In this document: positions 35,010-44,451 of the stretch, piece after piece
Layout: every line of letters begins with the position of its first letter
Position numbering within the stretch: the stretch's first letter is position 1
From: VFKI01 sp033762075
Lineage (GTDB): Bacteria > Pseudomonadota > Gammaproteobacteria > DSM-16500
NCBI GenBank assembly: GCA_033762075.1
Contig: JANRLY010000003.1
Coordinates: 1 to 64,000, forward strand
Reading direction: 5' to 3'
DNA: 64,000 nucleotides
Notes under the pieces: model-generated
Database searches by the model: none
What the model was told of the DNA's origin: nothing
What the model saw: only the letters and a program-made list of their open reading frames with translations
Translations under genes and position numbers: made by a program

Positions 35010-35669
35010 TCAATTCTCTGGATACGCAAACCATTTTGCAGCAAAATCGCCTGCAAATTGAATAAATTGCACTAAAATCACCATAATTGCCATGGCGAAA
35101 AATAAAATCGTAATCTCAAAGCGCTGATATCCATAACGAATGGCGAGATCGCCTAATCCACCACCACCAATGGCACCAGCCATGGCGGAATACCCCGTTA
35201 AATTGATTAACGTTAGCGTGAATCCATTGATGAGGTTAGGCAAGGCTTCAGGTAATAAAATTTTGCGAATAATTTGCGGGAGTGTTGCGCCCATTGCATG
35301 AGCTGTTTCAATTAAGCCAGGATTGATTTCAAGCAAAGCATTTTCTGTTACGCGCGCGAAAAAAGGAATGGCACATAATGTGAGTGGAACCATAGCTGCG
35401 ACAGTGCCAATCGATGTGCCTGCTAATAAACGTGTGAAAGGAATAATAATCACCATCAAAATCACAAAGGGAATTGAGCGTGTGATATTTACAATTAGAC
35501 TGAGTACGCGCCCCAGCATTGGTTGATTGAGTAATTGCTTTTCGCGAGCGATATACATCAATACGCCGAGGGGTAATCCAAATACCAGAGTAAAAAATCC
35601 TGAGACGATTACCATGGCGAGTGTTTGTAATGTCGCCTCATATAAAAGAGACAATGTCATCGGGGACAT
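35010..35669 (-). CDS. metI: Methionine ABC transporter permease
   Basis: The product is 219 aa with five to six TM segments. The coupling motif E-T-A-H-A-M-G-A-T-x-x-Q-I-I-x-K-I-L-L-P-E-A typical of MetI is present mid-protein, followed by G-Y-S-A-M-A-G-A-I-G-G-G-G-L-G-D-L-A. It overlaps metN by 32 bp. Confidence 0.94.
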   Translation of the reverse strand: MSPMTLSLLYEATLQTLAMVIVSGFFTLVFGLPLGVLMYIAREKQLLNQPMLGRVLSLIVNITRSIPFVILMVIIIPFTRLLAGTSIGTVAAMVPLTLCAIPFFARVTENALLEINPGLIETAHAMGATLPQIIRKILLPEALPNLINGFTLTLINLTGYSAMAGAIGGGGLGDLAIRYGYQRFEITILFFAMAIMVILVQFIQFAGDFAAKWFAYPEN

Positions 35670-36693
35670 GACCGAGTACCTCTACTTGAATGCCAGACGT
35701 TTTTAAAAATTGTATCCCAGCATTGAGTTGTTCTGTTGTGCCATCGATCGCAAGTAGCATCACGCCAGAGGCATGATTGCGAATATATTCGACGTTCGCT
35801 TGCAAAATATTCACGCGTAATTGGAATTGACGAATTAAGTGTGCGATAACAGGTTGTGTTGCAGTATCTGCTAAAAAACGTAAACGTAAAACAGGATGTG
35901 TATTATCGCTGGCGTTGTCGCAAATTTTATCCACCAAAGGATGCGGTAAACTTTGCTGAAGTGAAGACATAATAAAATTTTTCGCAATGTCTGTTTCCGG
36001 ATGTGCAAAAAAACGGCCAACCTCATTTTCTTCAATTAAATGACCTGTTGAAAGAATTCCAACCCGATCGCAACACGCTTTGATCACAGACATTTCGTGT
36101 GTGATTAATAAAATGGTAACGTTAAGTGTGTCGCGAATATTTTTAAGTAAATCTAAAATCGCATGTGTAGATTCTGGGTCGAGTGCTGATGTTGCTTCAT
36201 CGGATAATAAAACATGGGGTTTAGCGGTTAACGCGCGTGCAATCGCGACGCGTTGTTTTTGTCCGCCGCTCAGTTGGCTTGGATGATGTTTTTGATGTTG
36301 AGTTAAATCCGTTAACTCAATCAAGGGTTGAATGCGTTGTCGAATTTGTTGCTTGTTGAAACCTAGGCATTCGAGTGGCAAGGCAATGTTATCGTAGACA
36401 GTGCGTGATTGTAGTAAATTAAAATGTTGGAAAATCATCCCAATATTGTGTCGCGCCATGCGCAATTTGCTTGCAGGCAAAGCTGTTAACTCGACTTGAT
36501 TGACAAAAACTTGGCCGTTGTCGGGGCGCTCTAATAAATTCACACAACGGATCAGGGTGCTTTTCCCCGCGCCGCTTTTGCCAATAATCCCGAAAATCTC
36601 GCCTTTATTGACGGTCAAGTTGACTTGATCTAAAGCGCTGATTTGCCCAGCAGTTGTGTTGTAGGATTTACTGATGTTTTTAAGTGTGATCAT
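35638..36693 (-). CDS. metN: Methionine ABC transporter ATPase
   Basis: The product is 351 aa from the ATG complementary to 36691-36693, which starts the natural N-terminus (M-I-T-L-K-N-I-S-K-S-Y); 12 extra upstream residues are possible but unusual. Visible are G-K-S-G-A-G-K-S-T (Walker A), L-S-G-G-Q-K-Q-R (signature) and V-L-L-S-D-E-A-T-S-A-L-D (Walker B). The C-terminal NIL/ACT-like domain (about 265-345) senses methionine and inhibits transport in known members. Confidence 0.94.
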   Translation of the reverse strand: MITLKNISKSYNTTAGQISALDQVNLTVNKGEIFGIIGKSGAGKSTLIRCVNLLERPDNGQVFVNQVELTALPASKLRMARHNIGMIFQHFNLLQSRTVYDNIALPLECLGFNKQQIRQRIQPLIELTDLTQHQKHHPSQLSGGQKQRVAIARALTAKPHVLLSDEATSALDPESTHAILDLLKNIRDTLNVTILLITHEMSVIKACCDRVGILSTGHLIEENEVGRFFAHPETDIAKNFIMSSLQQSLPHPLVDKICDNASDNTHPVLRLRFLADTATQPVIAHLIRQFQLRVNILQANVEYIRNHASGVMLLAIDGTTEQLNAGIQFLKTSGIQVEVLGHVPDDIVSFI

Positions 36694-36740
36694 GATCTTT
36701 AGACACAAAAGGAAAGCAGAATAACACAAATCTATTTTTC

Positions 36741-36771
36741 CTGTATAATCCCTCCCTTTTGAGGAAACACT
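36741..36771 (+). promoter_or_regulatory. Likely -10 box and ribosome binding site of the pncB gene
   Basis: TATAAT at 36744-36749, preceded by CTG, is a consensus -10 element; no convincing -35 is seen. GAGGAAA at 36761-36767 precedes the GTG at 36772 and supports that start. Confidence 0.4.
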
Positions 36772-38217
36772 GTGATTTCACCTCTGTTGACTGATCTATA
36801 CCAGCTCACCATGGCTTACGGCTATTGGAAGTTGGGTATGCACGAGCAAAAAGCAGTGTTTCACCAGATTTTTCGTAAACATCCGTTCGGCGGCAATTAC
36901 GCTGTTTTGGCAGGGTTGTCGAGCGTCGTAGAGTTTTTGCAGGGATGGCGGTTTGGCCCCACTGAAATAGCTTATTTACAAACCGTAAAATCCCCCGCAG
37001 GGGACAACTTATTCCCCCAGGATTTCCTTGATTATTTATCGACGGTGCGTTTTAGTTGTGACATAGATGCGATCCCAGAAGGCACGATTGTCTTCCCGCA
37101 TGAACCCTTGTTGCGTGTGAGCGGGCCTTTATTACAAGCTCAATTAATCGAATCCACGCTGCTTGAGTTGATTAACTTTCAAACATTGATTGCAACAAAA
37201 GCAGCGCGTGTTTGTCAGGCTGCTATCGGTGATCGTGTTTTAGAGTTTGGGATGCGGCGAGCACAAGGCCCCGATGGGGCATTATCAGCCAGTCGTGCTG
37301 CTTATATTGGGGGCTGCGCTGCAACTTCTAATGTGTTGGCGGGTCAACGTTTTGACATTCCTGTCTCTGGCACGCAAGCGCACAGTTGGGTTACAGCTTT
37401 TCCGACTGAACAACAAGCATTTGATGCTTTCGCGGAAGTCATGCCGCACAATTTTGTTTTATTAGTAGATACGTATGACACACAGCGCGGTGTCGAAAAT
37501 GCAATTCGCACCGCAAAAAGAATGCGCGAAAAAGGCGTTGAATTGCGCGCTATTCGTTTAGATTCTGGTGATCTGTGTGCATTGAGTATTGCCGCCAGAC
37601 AACAATTAGATGATGCTGGTTTTCCCAATGTGGCTATTATTGCTAGCAATAGTCTTGATGAATATGTCATTACTGAATTAAAACAGCGGGGCGCAAAAAT
37701 TTCTGTGTGGGGTGTTGGGACGAATCTAGCGACAGCTTATGATTATCCTGCATTAGATGGTGTTTACAAATTATCAGCATTATGGAATGACACCAACAAT
37801 AAATGGGATTACAAACTTAAACTGTCTGACAGTCCCGAAAAAATTTCGAACCCAGGTGTTTTGCAAGTGCGCCGATTTTTTAAAAATGGGGTTCCAACAG
37901 AAGATTTGATTTATGATTTACCACTGGGTCTCACAGAATCGATTTCTCGTTTTTGCATTGAAACCCCGCACACGTTACGTCCAGTCAATGCATTTGACGA
38001 TTTCAAGGATTTGTTGCAGCCTTTATTTCGCGACGGGAAAAAAATAGCTGACACAGAAACGATTCATGTGATTCGTGAACGCGCCATACAATCAGTCAAT
38101 CAATTTGTGAAAGCGTATGACAAAAAACAATATCCTGTTGGATTGGAAAATCATTTGCACCTTTATAAACATCAATTGATTAATGAGTTTTCGAAAAAAA
38201 ATGACGACACCTATTGA
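36772..38217 (+). CDS. pncB: Nicotinate phosphoribosyltransferase
   Basis: Converts nicotinate to nicotinate mononucleotide for NAD salvage. The product is 481 aa from a GTG start with a good binding site. Marks: L-L-T-D-L-Y-Q-L-T-M-A-Y at the N-terminus, F-G-M-R-R-A-Q-G-x-D-G (substrate loop), G-T-Q-A-H-S-W and R-L-D-S-G-D-L. This pattern fits the longer PncB2-type enzymes. The end overlaps trmB slightly. Confidence 0.94.
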   Translation: MISPLLTDLYQLTMAYGYWKLGMHEQKAVFHQIFRKHPFGGNYAVLAGLSSVVEFLQGWRFGPTEIAYLQTVKSPAGDNLFPQDFLDYLSTVRFSCDIDAIPEGTIVFPHEPLLRVSGPLLQAQLIESTLLELINFQTLIATKAARVCQAAIGDRVLEFGMRRAQGPDGALSASRAAYIGGCAATSNVLAGQRFDIPVSGTQAHSWVTAFPTEQQAFDAFAEVMPHNFVLLVDTYDTQRGVENAIRTAKRMREKGVELRAIRLDSGDLCALSIAARQQLDDAGFPNVAIIASNSLDEYVITELKQRGAKISVWGVGTNLATAYDYPALDGVYKLSALWNDTNNKWDYKLKLSDSPEKISNPGVLQVRRFFKNGVPTEDLIYDLPLGLTESISRFCIETPHTLRPVNAFDDFKDLLQPLFRDGKKIADTETIHVIRERAIQSVNQFVKAYDKKQYPVGLENHLHLYKHQLINEFSKKNDDTY

Positions 38218-38893
38218 ATTTTTTCGCCACATTAAAAGCTTCGTGCGCCGAGAAGGGCGCATGACCGATGCGCAACGTCGTGCAATCGATGAAGGTATGC
38301 CGCTGTTTGGATTGCATTTACAAATGGGCTTGATTAATCCTGTCGAAATTTTTTCACGTGAAGCGCCTTGTGTACTCGAAATTGGTTTTGGCATGGGGCA
38401 CTCTTTGTTACAAGCCGCGATGGATTCACCTGAAACAGATTTTATCGGTATCGAAACGCACTTGCCTGGCGTGGGCTGTTTATTAGCCGGCATCATGCAG
38501 GCAAACATTAAAAATATTCGTGTGTATCATGCTGATGCCGTGCAAGTGTTAGCGCATTCTATTCCTGGGAGTAGTCTTTCAGGGATTCAAATATTTTTTC
38601 CTGATCCTTGGCCAAAACGTCGTCACCATAAACGTCGACTCATCCAAACACCTTTCGTTCAAAAGTTAACTGATAAATTACACACCAATGGTGTGCTGCA
38701 TTTGGCAACAGATTGGGAAGATTATGCAAAACACATGATGCAAGTTTTATCTAATATCGATGTGCTCGAAAATGTTGCAGGCGACAATCAATATGCTGAG
38801 CGTTGTTTGCATCGTCCGGTCGTCACTCGCTTCGAAAAACGTGGGAAACAAGCGGGTTATGTGATTCGCGATTTGCAGTTTAGCAAAAAATAA
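38201..38893 (+). CDS. trmB: tRNA (guanine-N7-)-methyltransferase
   Basis: Methylates G46 of tRNAs. The product is 230 aa from the ATG at 38201; an in-frame start at 38183 would add six residues, and neither has a strong binding site. Marks: I-x-S-F-V-R-R-E-G-R-M-T near the N-terminus, L-E-I-G-F-G-M-G-H (SAM site) and F-P-D-P-W-P-K-x-R-H-H-K-R-R (family signature). It overlaps the pncB end by 17 bp, so it is likely co-transcribed. Confidence 0.95.
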   Translation: MTTPIEFFRHIKSFVRREGRMTDAQRRAIDEGMPLFGLHLQMGLINPVEIFSREAPCVLEIGFGMGHSLLQAAMDSPETDFIGIETHLPGVGCLLAGIMQANIKNIRVYHADAVQVLAHSIPGSSLSGIQIFFPDPWPKRRHHKRRLIQTPFVQKLTDKLHTNGVLHLATDWEDYAKHMMQVLSNIDVLENVAGDNQYAERCLHRPVVTRFEKRGKQAGYVIRDLQFSKK

Positions 38894-38924
38894 TTTTGTG
38901 GTACTCTTCTCCGCACGTAATTAC

Positions 38925-38982
38925 TTACAGCGATCCGTCAACGCGAGGCTACCAAATGCTCGCAGGTTCGCAATGACGACTG
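38925..38982. repeat. REP-like repeat downstream of trmB
   Basis: GCGATCCGTCAACGCGAGGCTACC followed by GCTCGCAGGTTCGCAATGACG has the look of the same dispersed palindrome family as 34881-35005 (ends in AATGACG). It lies between trmB and the outer-membrane protein gene. Confidence 0.4.
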
Positions 38983-39025
38983 TGTGGAATGTCTTCGCAG
39001 TGAAAATTCAAATAAAGGAAATCTT

Positions 39026-39649
39026 ATGCGTTTCAATCAACTCTCATTAGCAGCTCTTTTGCTTTCTCTTTCAACTGCTACTTTTGCGATGGAAAACGGA
39101 GCTTATCTGGGTATTCAAGTGGGTAACTCTAATATTCATGCGCCTGCAACAACAACGACAACAGGCACGCCTACAACAGCGAGCAGTACAGGTGTTGGCG
39201 AAAGACTTTATTTCGGCGGACAATTTAATCGTTATGCTGCTTTTGAAATGGGTTATACACATTATGCTAATGCAACTTACAATGTTACATTGCCAAGCGG
39301 CAACAAGCCGCAACAGCGTGTTAATGTAGTTGACCTCACGGGTAAAGCTATTTGGCCGTTAGCACAACAATTTTCATTATTTGCAAAACTCGGGGTCGGT
39401 ATTGCGCGTACAACTTCCTCTGGCAGTATTGCTAAATTAAATGCTGATGGTAGCCCAAAAAGTACAACACAAACTTCTTTGCGACCTAAGATCGGCATTG
39501 GCGCAAGTTACGACTTAACATCACGCTGGCAAGCAGAGCTCACGTTTGATCGCATGATGAGTGGTGGCGGCATTAAAAATGCAGATTTAATTTCACTCGG
39601 TATTTCATATCATTGGACAGATGAAGTGTGTGGGCAGTTTCTTTGCTAA
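39026..39649 (+). CDS. Outer-membrane beta-barrel protein (OmpW/OmpA-like), 207 aa
   Basis: ATG at 39026 with AAAGGAA before it; an earlier in-frame start at 38984 lies in repeat sequence. Signal peptide to about residue 19 (T-F-A). The mature part has alternating hydrophobic beta strands, a Thr/Ala-rich first loop, and ends with L-G-I-S-Y-H-W before a short Cys-containing tail (C-G-Q-F-L-C). This fits an eight-stranded barrel. Whether it is a porin or structural cannot be told. The tail overlaps hemW by 4 bp. Confidence 0.75.
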   Translation: MRFNQLSLAALLLSLSTATFAMENGAYLGIQVGNSNIHAPATTTTTGTPTTASSTGVGERLYFGGQFNRYAAFEMGYTHYANATYNVTLPSGNKPQQRVNVVDLTGKAIWPLAQQFSLFAKLGVGIARTTSSGSIAKLNADGSPKSTTQTSLRPKIGIGASYDLTSRWQAELTFDRMMSGGGIKNADLISLGISYHWTDEVCGQFLC

Positions 39650-40797
39650 GACATAAATATCTCAGTTAAATCATTCAAAAATTGATGCCCGAGTGTGGTC
39701 GGGCAAATGATTTTGTTATCTTCATTCAATAATTTTTTCGCGCGCGCTTTTTCTAAAAGTGGCGCGATACTTTCTAAATGTAATCCCGTGTGCTCTGTGA
39801 AAATATTTGCGGGTACACCATCAATCAATCGCAATGCGTTAAGCATAAATTCAAACGGTAATTCAGTGTGCGGTACAATGGTTTTTTGTGCGATGAAATT
39901 TTTGTCTGGATTTAAATACTCTTTCGGATGTTTCCATTTCATATAACGCGTGATGATTTGTTTTTTTGTATCTGTAATCTTACTGTGTGCACCAGCGCCG
40001 ATTCCTAAATAATCGCCAAATTGCCAGTAATTATTATTGTGCACACATTGACGATTGGGTTTTGACCAAGCAGAAATTTCATATCGTTCAAATCCATTTT
40101 CTCGCAGTATTTGTTCTCCTTGATTTTGAATGGCATGCAAAATGTTTTCTGGAGGTAATGTTGGTGGTTGATGATGAAAGGCGGTATTTGGTTCAATCGT
40201 GAGTTGGTACCATGAAAGATGTGTCGGATTTGTATTGAGTGCATCGCTTAAATCTTGCAAAGCATCTTCAGCCGTTTGTTCAGGCAATCCATGCATTAAA
40301 TCTAAATTAAAATTATCGAAGCCTGCATTTTTGGCGATATCAATTGCGCGCAAGGCTTGCTTGCGATCATGAATGCGGCCCAGGGTTTTTAGTTTGTCAT
40401 TTTGTAAACTTTGAATTCCAATCGATAAACGATTAATGCCCGCTTGTTTAAACCCTGCAAAATGTTTTTCATCGATGGTGCCGGGATTAGCTTCGAGGGT
40501 AATCTCAGTTGTTTTGCTGAAAGGCATATGATGATCGATACCGTTTAAAATGCGCCCGATTGCTTTTGGAGAAAAAAGACTGGGAGTACCGCCACCAAAA
40601 AAAACACTGACAAAACACTGTTCAGCGATGTCTGATAGGTGGGCTTTGAAATCTTGTAATAGAGCATCGACATAACGATCCTCAGCCAACGGCTGTGTAA
40701 GCGCATGCGAGTTGAAGTCACAGTAAGGACATTTTTGTATGCACCAGGGAATGTGGATATACAGGCTGAGTGGTAAATGATCTGCAAATAAATTCAT
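39646..40797 (-). CDS. hemW: Radical SAM heme chaperone HemW
   Basis: The product is 383 aa. The iron-sulfur motif C-I-Q-K-C-P-Y-C (C-x3-C-x2-C) is within the first 30 residues, preceded by L-Y-I-H-I-P-W. Then come F-F-G-G-G-T-P-S and S-I-G-I-Q-S. HemW is related to HemN but inserts heme into respiratory proteins rather than oxidising coproporphyrinogen; length and the short N-terminus favour HemW. It is convergent with the barrel gene. Confidence 0.93.
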   Translation of the reverse strand: MNLFADHLPLSLYIHIPWCIQKCPYCDFNSHALTQPLAEDRYVDALLQDFKAHLSDIAEQCFVSVFFGGGTPSLFSPKAIGRILNGIDHHMPFSKTTEITLEANPGTIDEKHFAGFKQAGINRLSIGIQSLQNDKLKTLGRIHDRKQALRAIDIAKNAGFDNFNLDLMHGLPEQTAEDALQDLSDALNTNPTHLSWYQLTIEPNTAFHHQPPTLPPENILHAIQNQGEQILRENGFERYEISAWSKPNRQCVHNNNYWQFGDYLGIGAGAHSKITDTKKQIITRYMKWKHPKEYLNPDKNFIAQKTIVPHTELPFEFMLNALRLIDGVPANIFTEHTGLHLESIAPLLEKARAKKLLNEDNKIICPTTLGHQFLNDLTEIFMS

Positions 40798-40853
40798 AGG
40801 GCGATAGTAGTGGGGGAAGGTGGCTCTGTCAAAGAAAATGAATGAAAATGAAT

Positions 40854-41010
40854 GGGGTCATGCCTAGCTTGTTGACATTTTAATAGAAAAGACCGTGAAA
40901 ATGAATGGGGTCATGCCTAGCTTGAAAGACCGTGGGGTCATGCCTGATTAGTTGACATTTCGCGAGAAACAGGAGAAACAGGGTCATGCCTGATCAGTTG
41001 ACATTTTGCG
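40854..41010 (+). repeat. REP cluster at the left end of the RAYT element
   Basis: Four direct copies of GGGTCATGCCT-(A/G)-x-x-x-GTTGACATTT: 40854-40880, 40907-40924 (partial), 40934-40960 and 40981-41008. An inverted copy lies just past the transposase gene at 42076-42099. The repeated spacers (GAAAATGAATGGGGTC, AAAGACCGTG) also recur. This is the classical arrangement of REP sequences around a REP-associated tyrosine transposase. Confidence 0.85.
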
Positions 41011-41146
41011 TTATTTTCTTAAAACTAAATAGTATCATTCTCCTTCCCTGTTTTTATCAGCGCTAGATTTTTTAACTTCATTCCTTTCATCAAGATTTTT
41101 CACCATCACATAAAAACCCAATACACATTCTGAGGAGTTTCTTCAC

Positions 41147-42094
41147 ATGGCAAGAAAAGTTCGCATTTATTACCCGGGTGCAACATACCATGTCATGTTG
41201 CGGGGCAATGAAAAAAAGCGCATATTTTTTACCAATGAAGATCGAATATATTTTTGTTCATTACTTGCAGAAGGGACGCAACGTTTTGGGTATAAGGTTT
41301 TTGCTTTTTGTTTGATGGATAATCATGTTCATCTTGCCATACAAGTAAATGATATTCCTTTATCAAAGATAGTTCATAATTTCAGTTTTCGTTATGCTCA
41401 ATGGATCAATAAAACTCAGCAACGTGTTGGTCATCTGTTCCAGGGTCGTCATAAAGCGATACTAGTAGATGCAGATAATTATCTTTTAGGTTTAGTTCGT
41501 TATATTCATCTTAATCCAGTGCGCGCGGGGCTCGTTGAGTTAGCAGAAGAATATTGTTGGAGTAGTCACAGCGTTTATTTAGGCTATAAAGCTCTTTCAT
41601 GGGTTTCGTGCAATTTAGTATTAAATCAATTTGCAGAAAACGGGGAAATAGCAATAACTCACTACCAAAAGTATATGCAAGAAAATGTAAATAGTGATCA
41701 AAACGAAGAATTTCAATCTGGAAACCACAAGAAAATATCAGTTTTAGCAGATAGTGATTTCTTGGTAAAACTCGAGAGGAGTAACTCACAAAATATTTCT
41801 TTTAATAATTGGGATTTAGGTAAATTAGTAAATGTGATTTGTGAGTATTATGGAGCTAACGAATTCAGTCTGAGTAGCATTTCTAAAAACCACACTAACG
41901 CAAAGATTCGAGCAGTAATTGCGTTGTTAGCTCAAGATTTAAAAATATGCTCGCTAAGTGCTGTAGCCAAATATTTTCAACGTAATGTTACTGGTCTCAT
42001 AAGAACAATAATGAGAGTGGCTAATAATCTAGAGTTTTCTCAAGGATTAGAGATGGTTAAGGACCATGTTATAAAGTCAACAAGCCAGGCATGA
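41147..42094 (+). mobile_element. REP-associated tyrosine transposase (Y1/HUH, RAYT)
   Basis: The product is 315 aa. Domain Y1_Tnp has H60-V-H62 (the HUH pair, in L-M-D-N-H-V-H-L) and the catalytic Tyr119 in V-R-Y-I-H-L-N-P-V-R-A-G, all intact. The C-terminal part (about 245-300) resembles the DnaA-type helix-turn-helix often found in this group. GAGGAG precedes the ATG. REP copies flank it in inverted orientation (40854-41010 and 42076-42099), so a complete REP-transposase unit is present and probably active or recently active. Confidence 0.93.
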
Positions 42095-42099
42095 CCCCC
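42076..42099 (-). repeat. REP copy at the right end of the RAYT element
   Basis: GTCAACAAGCCAGGCATGACCC is the complement of the left REP consensus GGGTCATGCCTagCTTGTTGAC, differing at one base. It overlaps the last codons of the transposase gene. Confidence 0.85.
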
Positions 42100-42133
42100 G
42101 GTTTTTGACCCCCGGTTTTCTTTGATTTTTTCA

Positions 42134-44290
42134 TCAATTACATTGCGTACCACTGATGGTCAATGATTGCATTGGATTGTCTCCCACCTTGAAGTAGTTG
42201 GGTTTGCCATCAATGAGGTTGCCCTTTAGGTTGAAACTTGCAGAACCATTGGGCGCATACATTTTGCCAGTCCATGTTCCATTACTACCGCTATATGCAA
42301 TAGTAAATCCTTGATCGGCCCAGAAACCAGACTGGTGGAAGGCGTTTTTCATTGCGATACTGCCATTCATACTAATATTGCCACTCGTATCTACGGAGAA
42401 CCCAGTGACGCTCACATTGACTTGGAATGAATCTACTTTGATACCCCAGGTTGGTGTTTCGATCACTTTTGATGAAGTTATTTTGCAGGTGGCACCTGAT
42501 GGTGCTGGCTTGTAGACATACGTTGCATATACAGGCACAGTCTGTTCAGTTTCCACAGTGGCCTGGTTTGTGCTGAGCGTGCTAGTGCAAGTGCCAGATT
42601 CACCACTGCCTGCAGAAATAGGTCCGGCAGAAGCCAGCTTGAACGTATGGGATCCAGTTTGAACAGTCAGTGAAGTACCATTCGCAACGGCAAACGAGAC
42701 GCCTGTCTGGCTTCCATCAAGATAAAATATATCGGAAGCCCCTGCACAACGAGGATCGGAGGTCGCTGTCGTTCCCAGTTTGATGATGCCTGCTGTGGCA
42801 GGAGGAATAGTGTATTTATAGGTTGCAGTCACACGGGTAGTCTGATTTTTCGCTACGCTAATCGTTGCATCATCTATTGTGCTGGTGCAACTGCCTGATA
42901 ATTTAACTGCAGGCACAGCTGTTGTCATTGAAGCTAGTTTGACTTCATGATCACCCGGTGTTGCAGTTGTCGTGGTGCCGGTGCCTGCTTCGAATTCTGC
43001 ACCTGTCTTCACTTTGTCGACATACAGCTGATCCTGTGCTTTGGCACAAGAGGCGTCTGAAGTAGAAGAATTGACGATCTGAATGGTGCCGGAATCATCA
43101 TTAATACCAGGGTGAATATTGTTTTCTGCCAATTTTTTCTGCCAACTGGCAAACTCATTGGCTTCATCCTGAAGTGTAGGGCTTGAGTTATTGTTAGGCG
43201 TAAAGTGAATATTCCCTTCATCTGCAAAATTTTGTCCTGGCAGCCACCAGTCAGAGCGTGCTGTGCCACCTGAGCTGCTTTTGCGGAGAAACCCAAAAAG
43301 ATTATCGTGAACATGATTATTGAAAAAAGTGCCGGTAGATTGCTTTTGTGCATTCCAATTATACGCACCATTCCCAGCAGGTGTTGCATAAACTGTGCCG
43401 TTTGAAAGCTTACCGGCAGAAATAACACGATTATTAAATATATTGTTGTCGTGCCCTGCTGCAGTTGCGAGGCCTTGATTTGCCATCATGGTCAATTGAT
43501 TGTTGTAAATATCAACAAAAGAGGTTGCAGTCGTAGCAGAATCACTACTGCTTCCATCCGTAATAATGCCTACACCTGATTCAGCATCGGTGCCTGGATT
43601 GGCAGGTAGACATCCTTGTATAAAATTATCGTGTATTTTTAGATGATTATTGCTGGAGCCACCATTGCTATAAATATTAACCATATCATTTGTTTCACTC
43701 TGGAAGGGTACATTGATGATCTGGTTCCATGCAATTTCAACACCGGGTGCGCCGCGTACGCCATTTAATTGAATGGCGTGTGCACGCATGTCACCTTGCA
43801 TGATATAGCCGCCTGCGCCATCACTGTAGCGACCATCAGTATTATTGATAATATTCTGCAATATTTTGACTGTCCCGCTACCACTCGTATAGCCTGCCAC
43901 GTATATACCAAAACGGGTGCCAGTGATCGTACAGTTTTTTACAAGCAGATTCGCTGGACTAGTTGCCGTGACAAATGCGCCTTTCTGTTTGTTTTTTACG
44001 TTTGGATTCAGACCTGTTCCGCGTGTATTCACAATAGTGACATTAGCACCTGAGGAAATTTTAATGAGATCTCCTGGCCCGCTGACTGCCGTCCCTTGAA
44101 TAGTGATCGCCTTTCGGGTGGTGACTGAGATGGCTGGCTGAGTAGATGTACCTTCAAAACTTCCTGTGACTACGGAGCCATTTTTTGTAACCCAGGCGTC
44201 ATCAATTGTCACAGGGTTGGCAGCAAAAAGAGGCTTTGAAAGAATAATAGCAAGAAAAAATACAACAAAAGGAATATGTCTACGAACCAT
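42134..44290 (-). CDS. Secreted right-handed beta-helix protein with three-domain C-terminal tail
   Basis: The product is 718 aa with a signal peptide (cut near A23-A-N). Residues about 25-395 show beta-helix character: repeated short strands with N-x-I-x-N, I-x-I-x-G and D-N-x-I-F-N-N, as in pectate lyase-like or carbohydrate-binding helices. The tail has two related ~95-residue units (401-495 and 501-594; both with S-D-x-x-C-A, L-Y-(V/L)-D and a final T-A/V-T-Y) and a terminal domain 599-718 with one Cys near each end. The same three-part tail ends the protein at 49996. Likely a polysaccharide lyase or adhesin; the catalytic site cannot be assigned. Confidence 0.75.
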   Translation of the reverse strand: MVRRHIPFVVFFLAIILSKPLFAANPVTIDDAWVTKNGSVVTGSFEGTSTQPAISVTTRKAITIQGTAVSGPGDLIKISSGANVTIVNTRGTGLNPNVKNKQKGAFVTATSPANLLVKNCTITGTRFGIYVAGYTSGSGTVKILQNIINNTDGRYSDGAGGYIMQGDMRAHAIQLNGVRGAPGVEIAWNQIINVPFQSETNDMVNIYSNGGSSNNHLKIHDNFIQGCLPANPGTDAESGVGIITDGSSSDSATTATSFVDIYNNQLTMMANQGLATAAGHDNNIFNNRVISAGKLSNGTVYATPAGNGAYNWNAQKQSTGTFFNNHVHDNLFGFLRKSSSGGTARSDWWLPGQNFADEGNIHFTPNNNSSPTLQDEANEFASWQKKLAENNIHPGINDDSGTIQIVNSSTSDASCAKAQDQLYVDKVKTGAEFEAGTGTTTTATPGDHEVKLASMTTAVPAVKLSGSCTSTIDDATISVAKNQTTRVTATYKYTIPPATAGIIKLGTTATSDPRCAGASDIFYLDGSQTGVSFAVANGTSLTVQTGSHTFKLASAGPISAGSGESGTCTSTLSTNQATVETEQTVPVYATYVYKPAPSGATCKITSSKVIETPTWGIKVDSFQVNVSVTGFSVDTSGNISMNGSIAMKNAFHQSGFWADQGFTIAYSGSNGTWTGKMYAPNGSASFNLKGNLIDGKPNYFKVGDNPMQSLTISGTQCN

Positions 44291-44451
44291 TGGCGTAACT
44301 CCCTGTTAGCAGACAATGATTAAAAGATATACATAAGTATTTCATTTTATAGTTTCAGTATGGATAAAGCAAATGAGAAATCGGGAGAGGTGTAGATACA
44401 GCGTAAGCTCATCTGTAGAATACGCGCTTCATTAGCCAAGAGGATTTCTCA

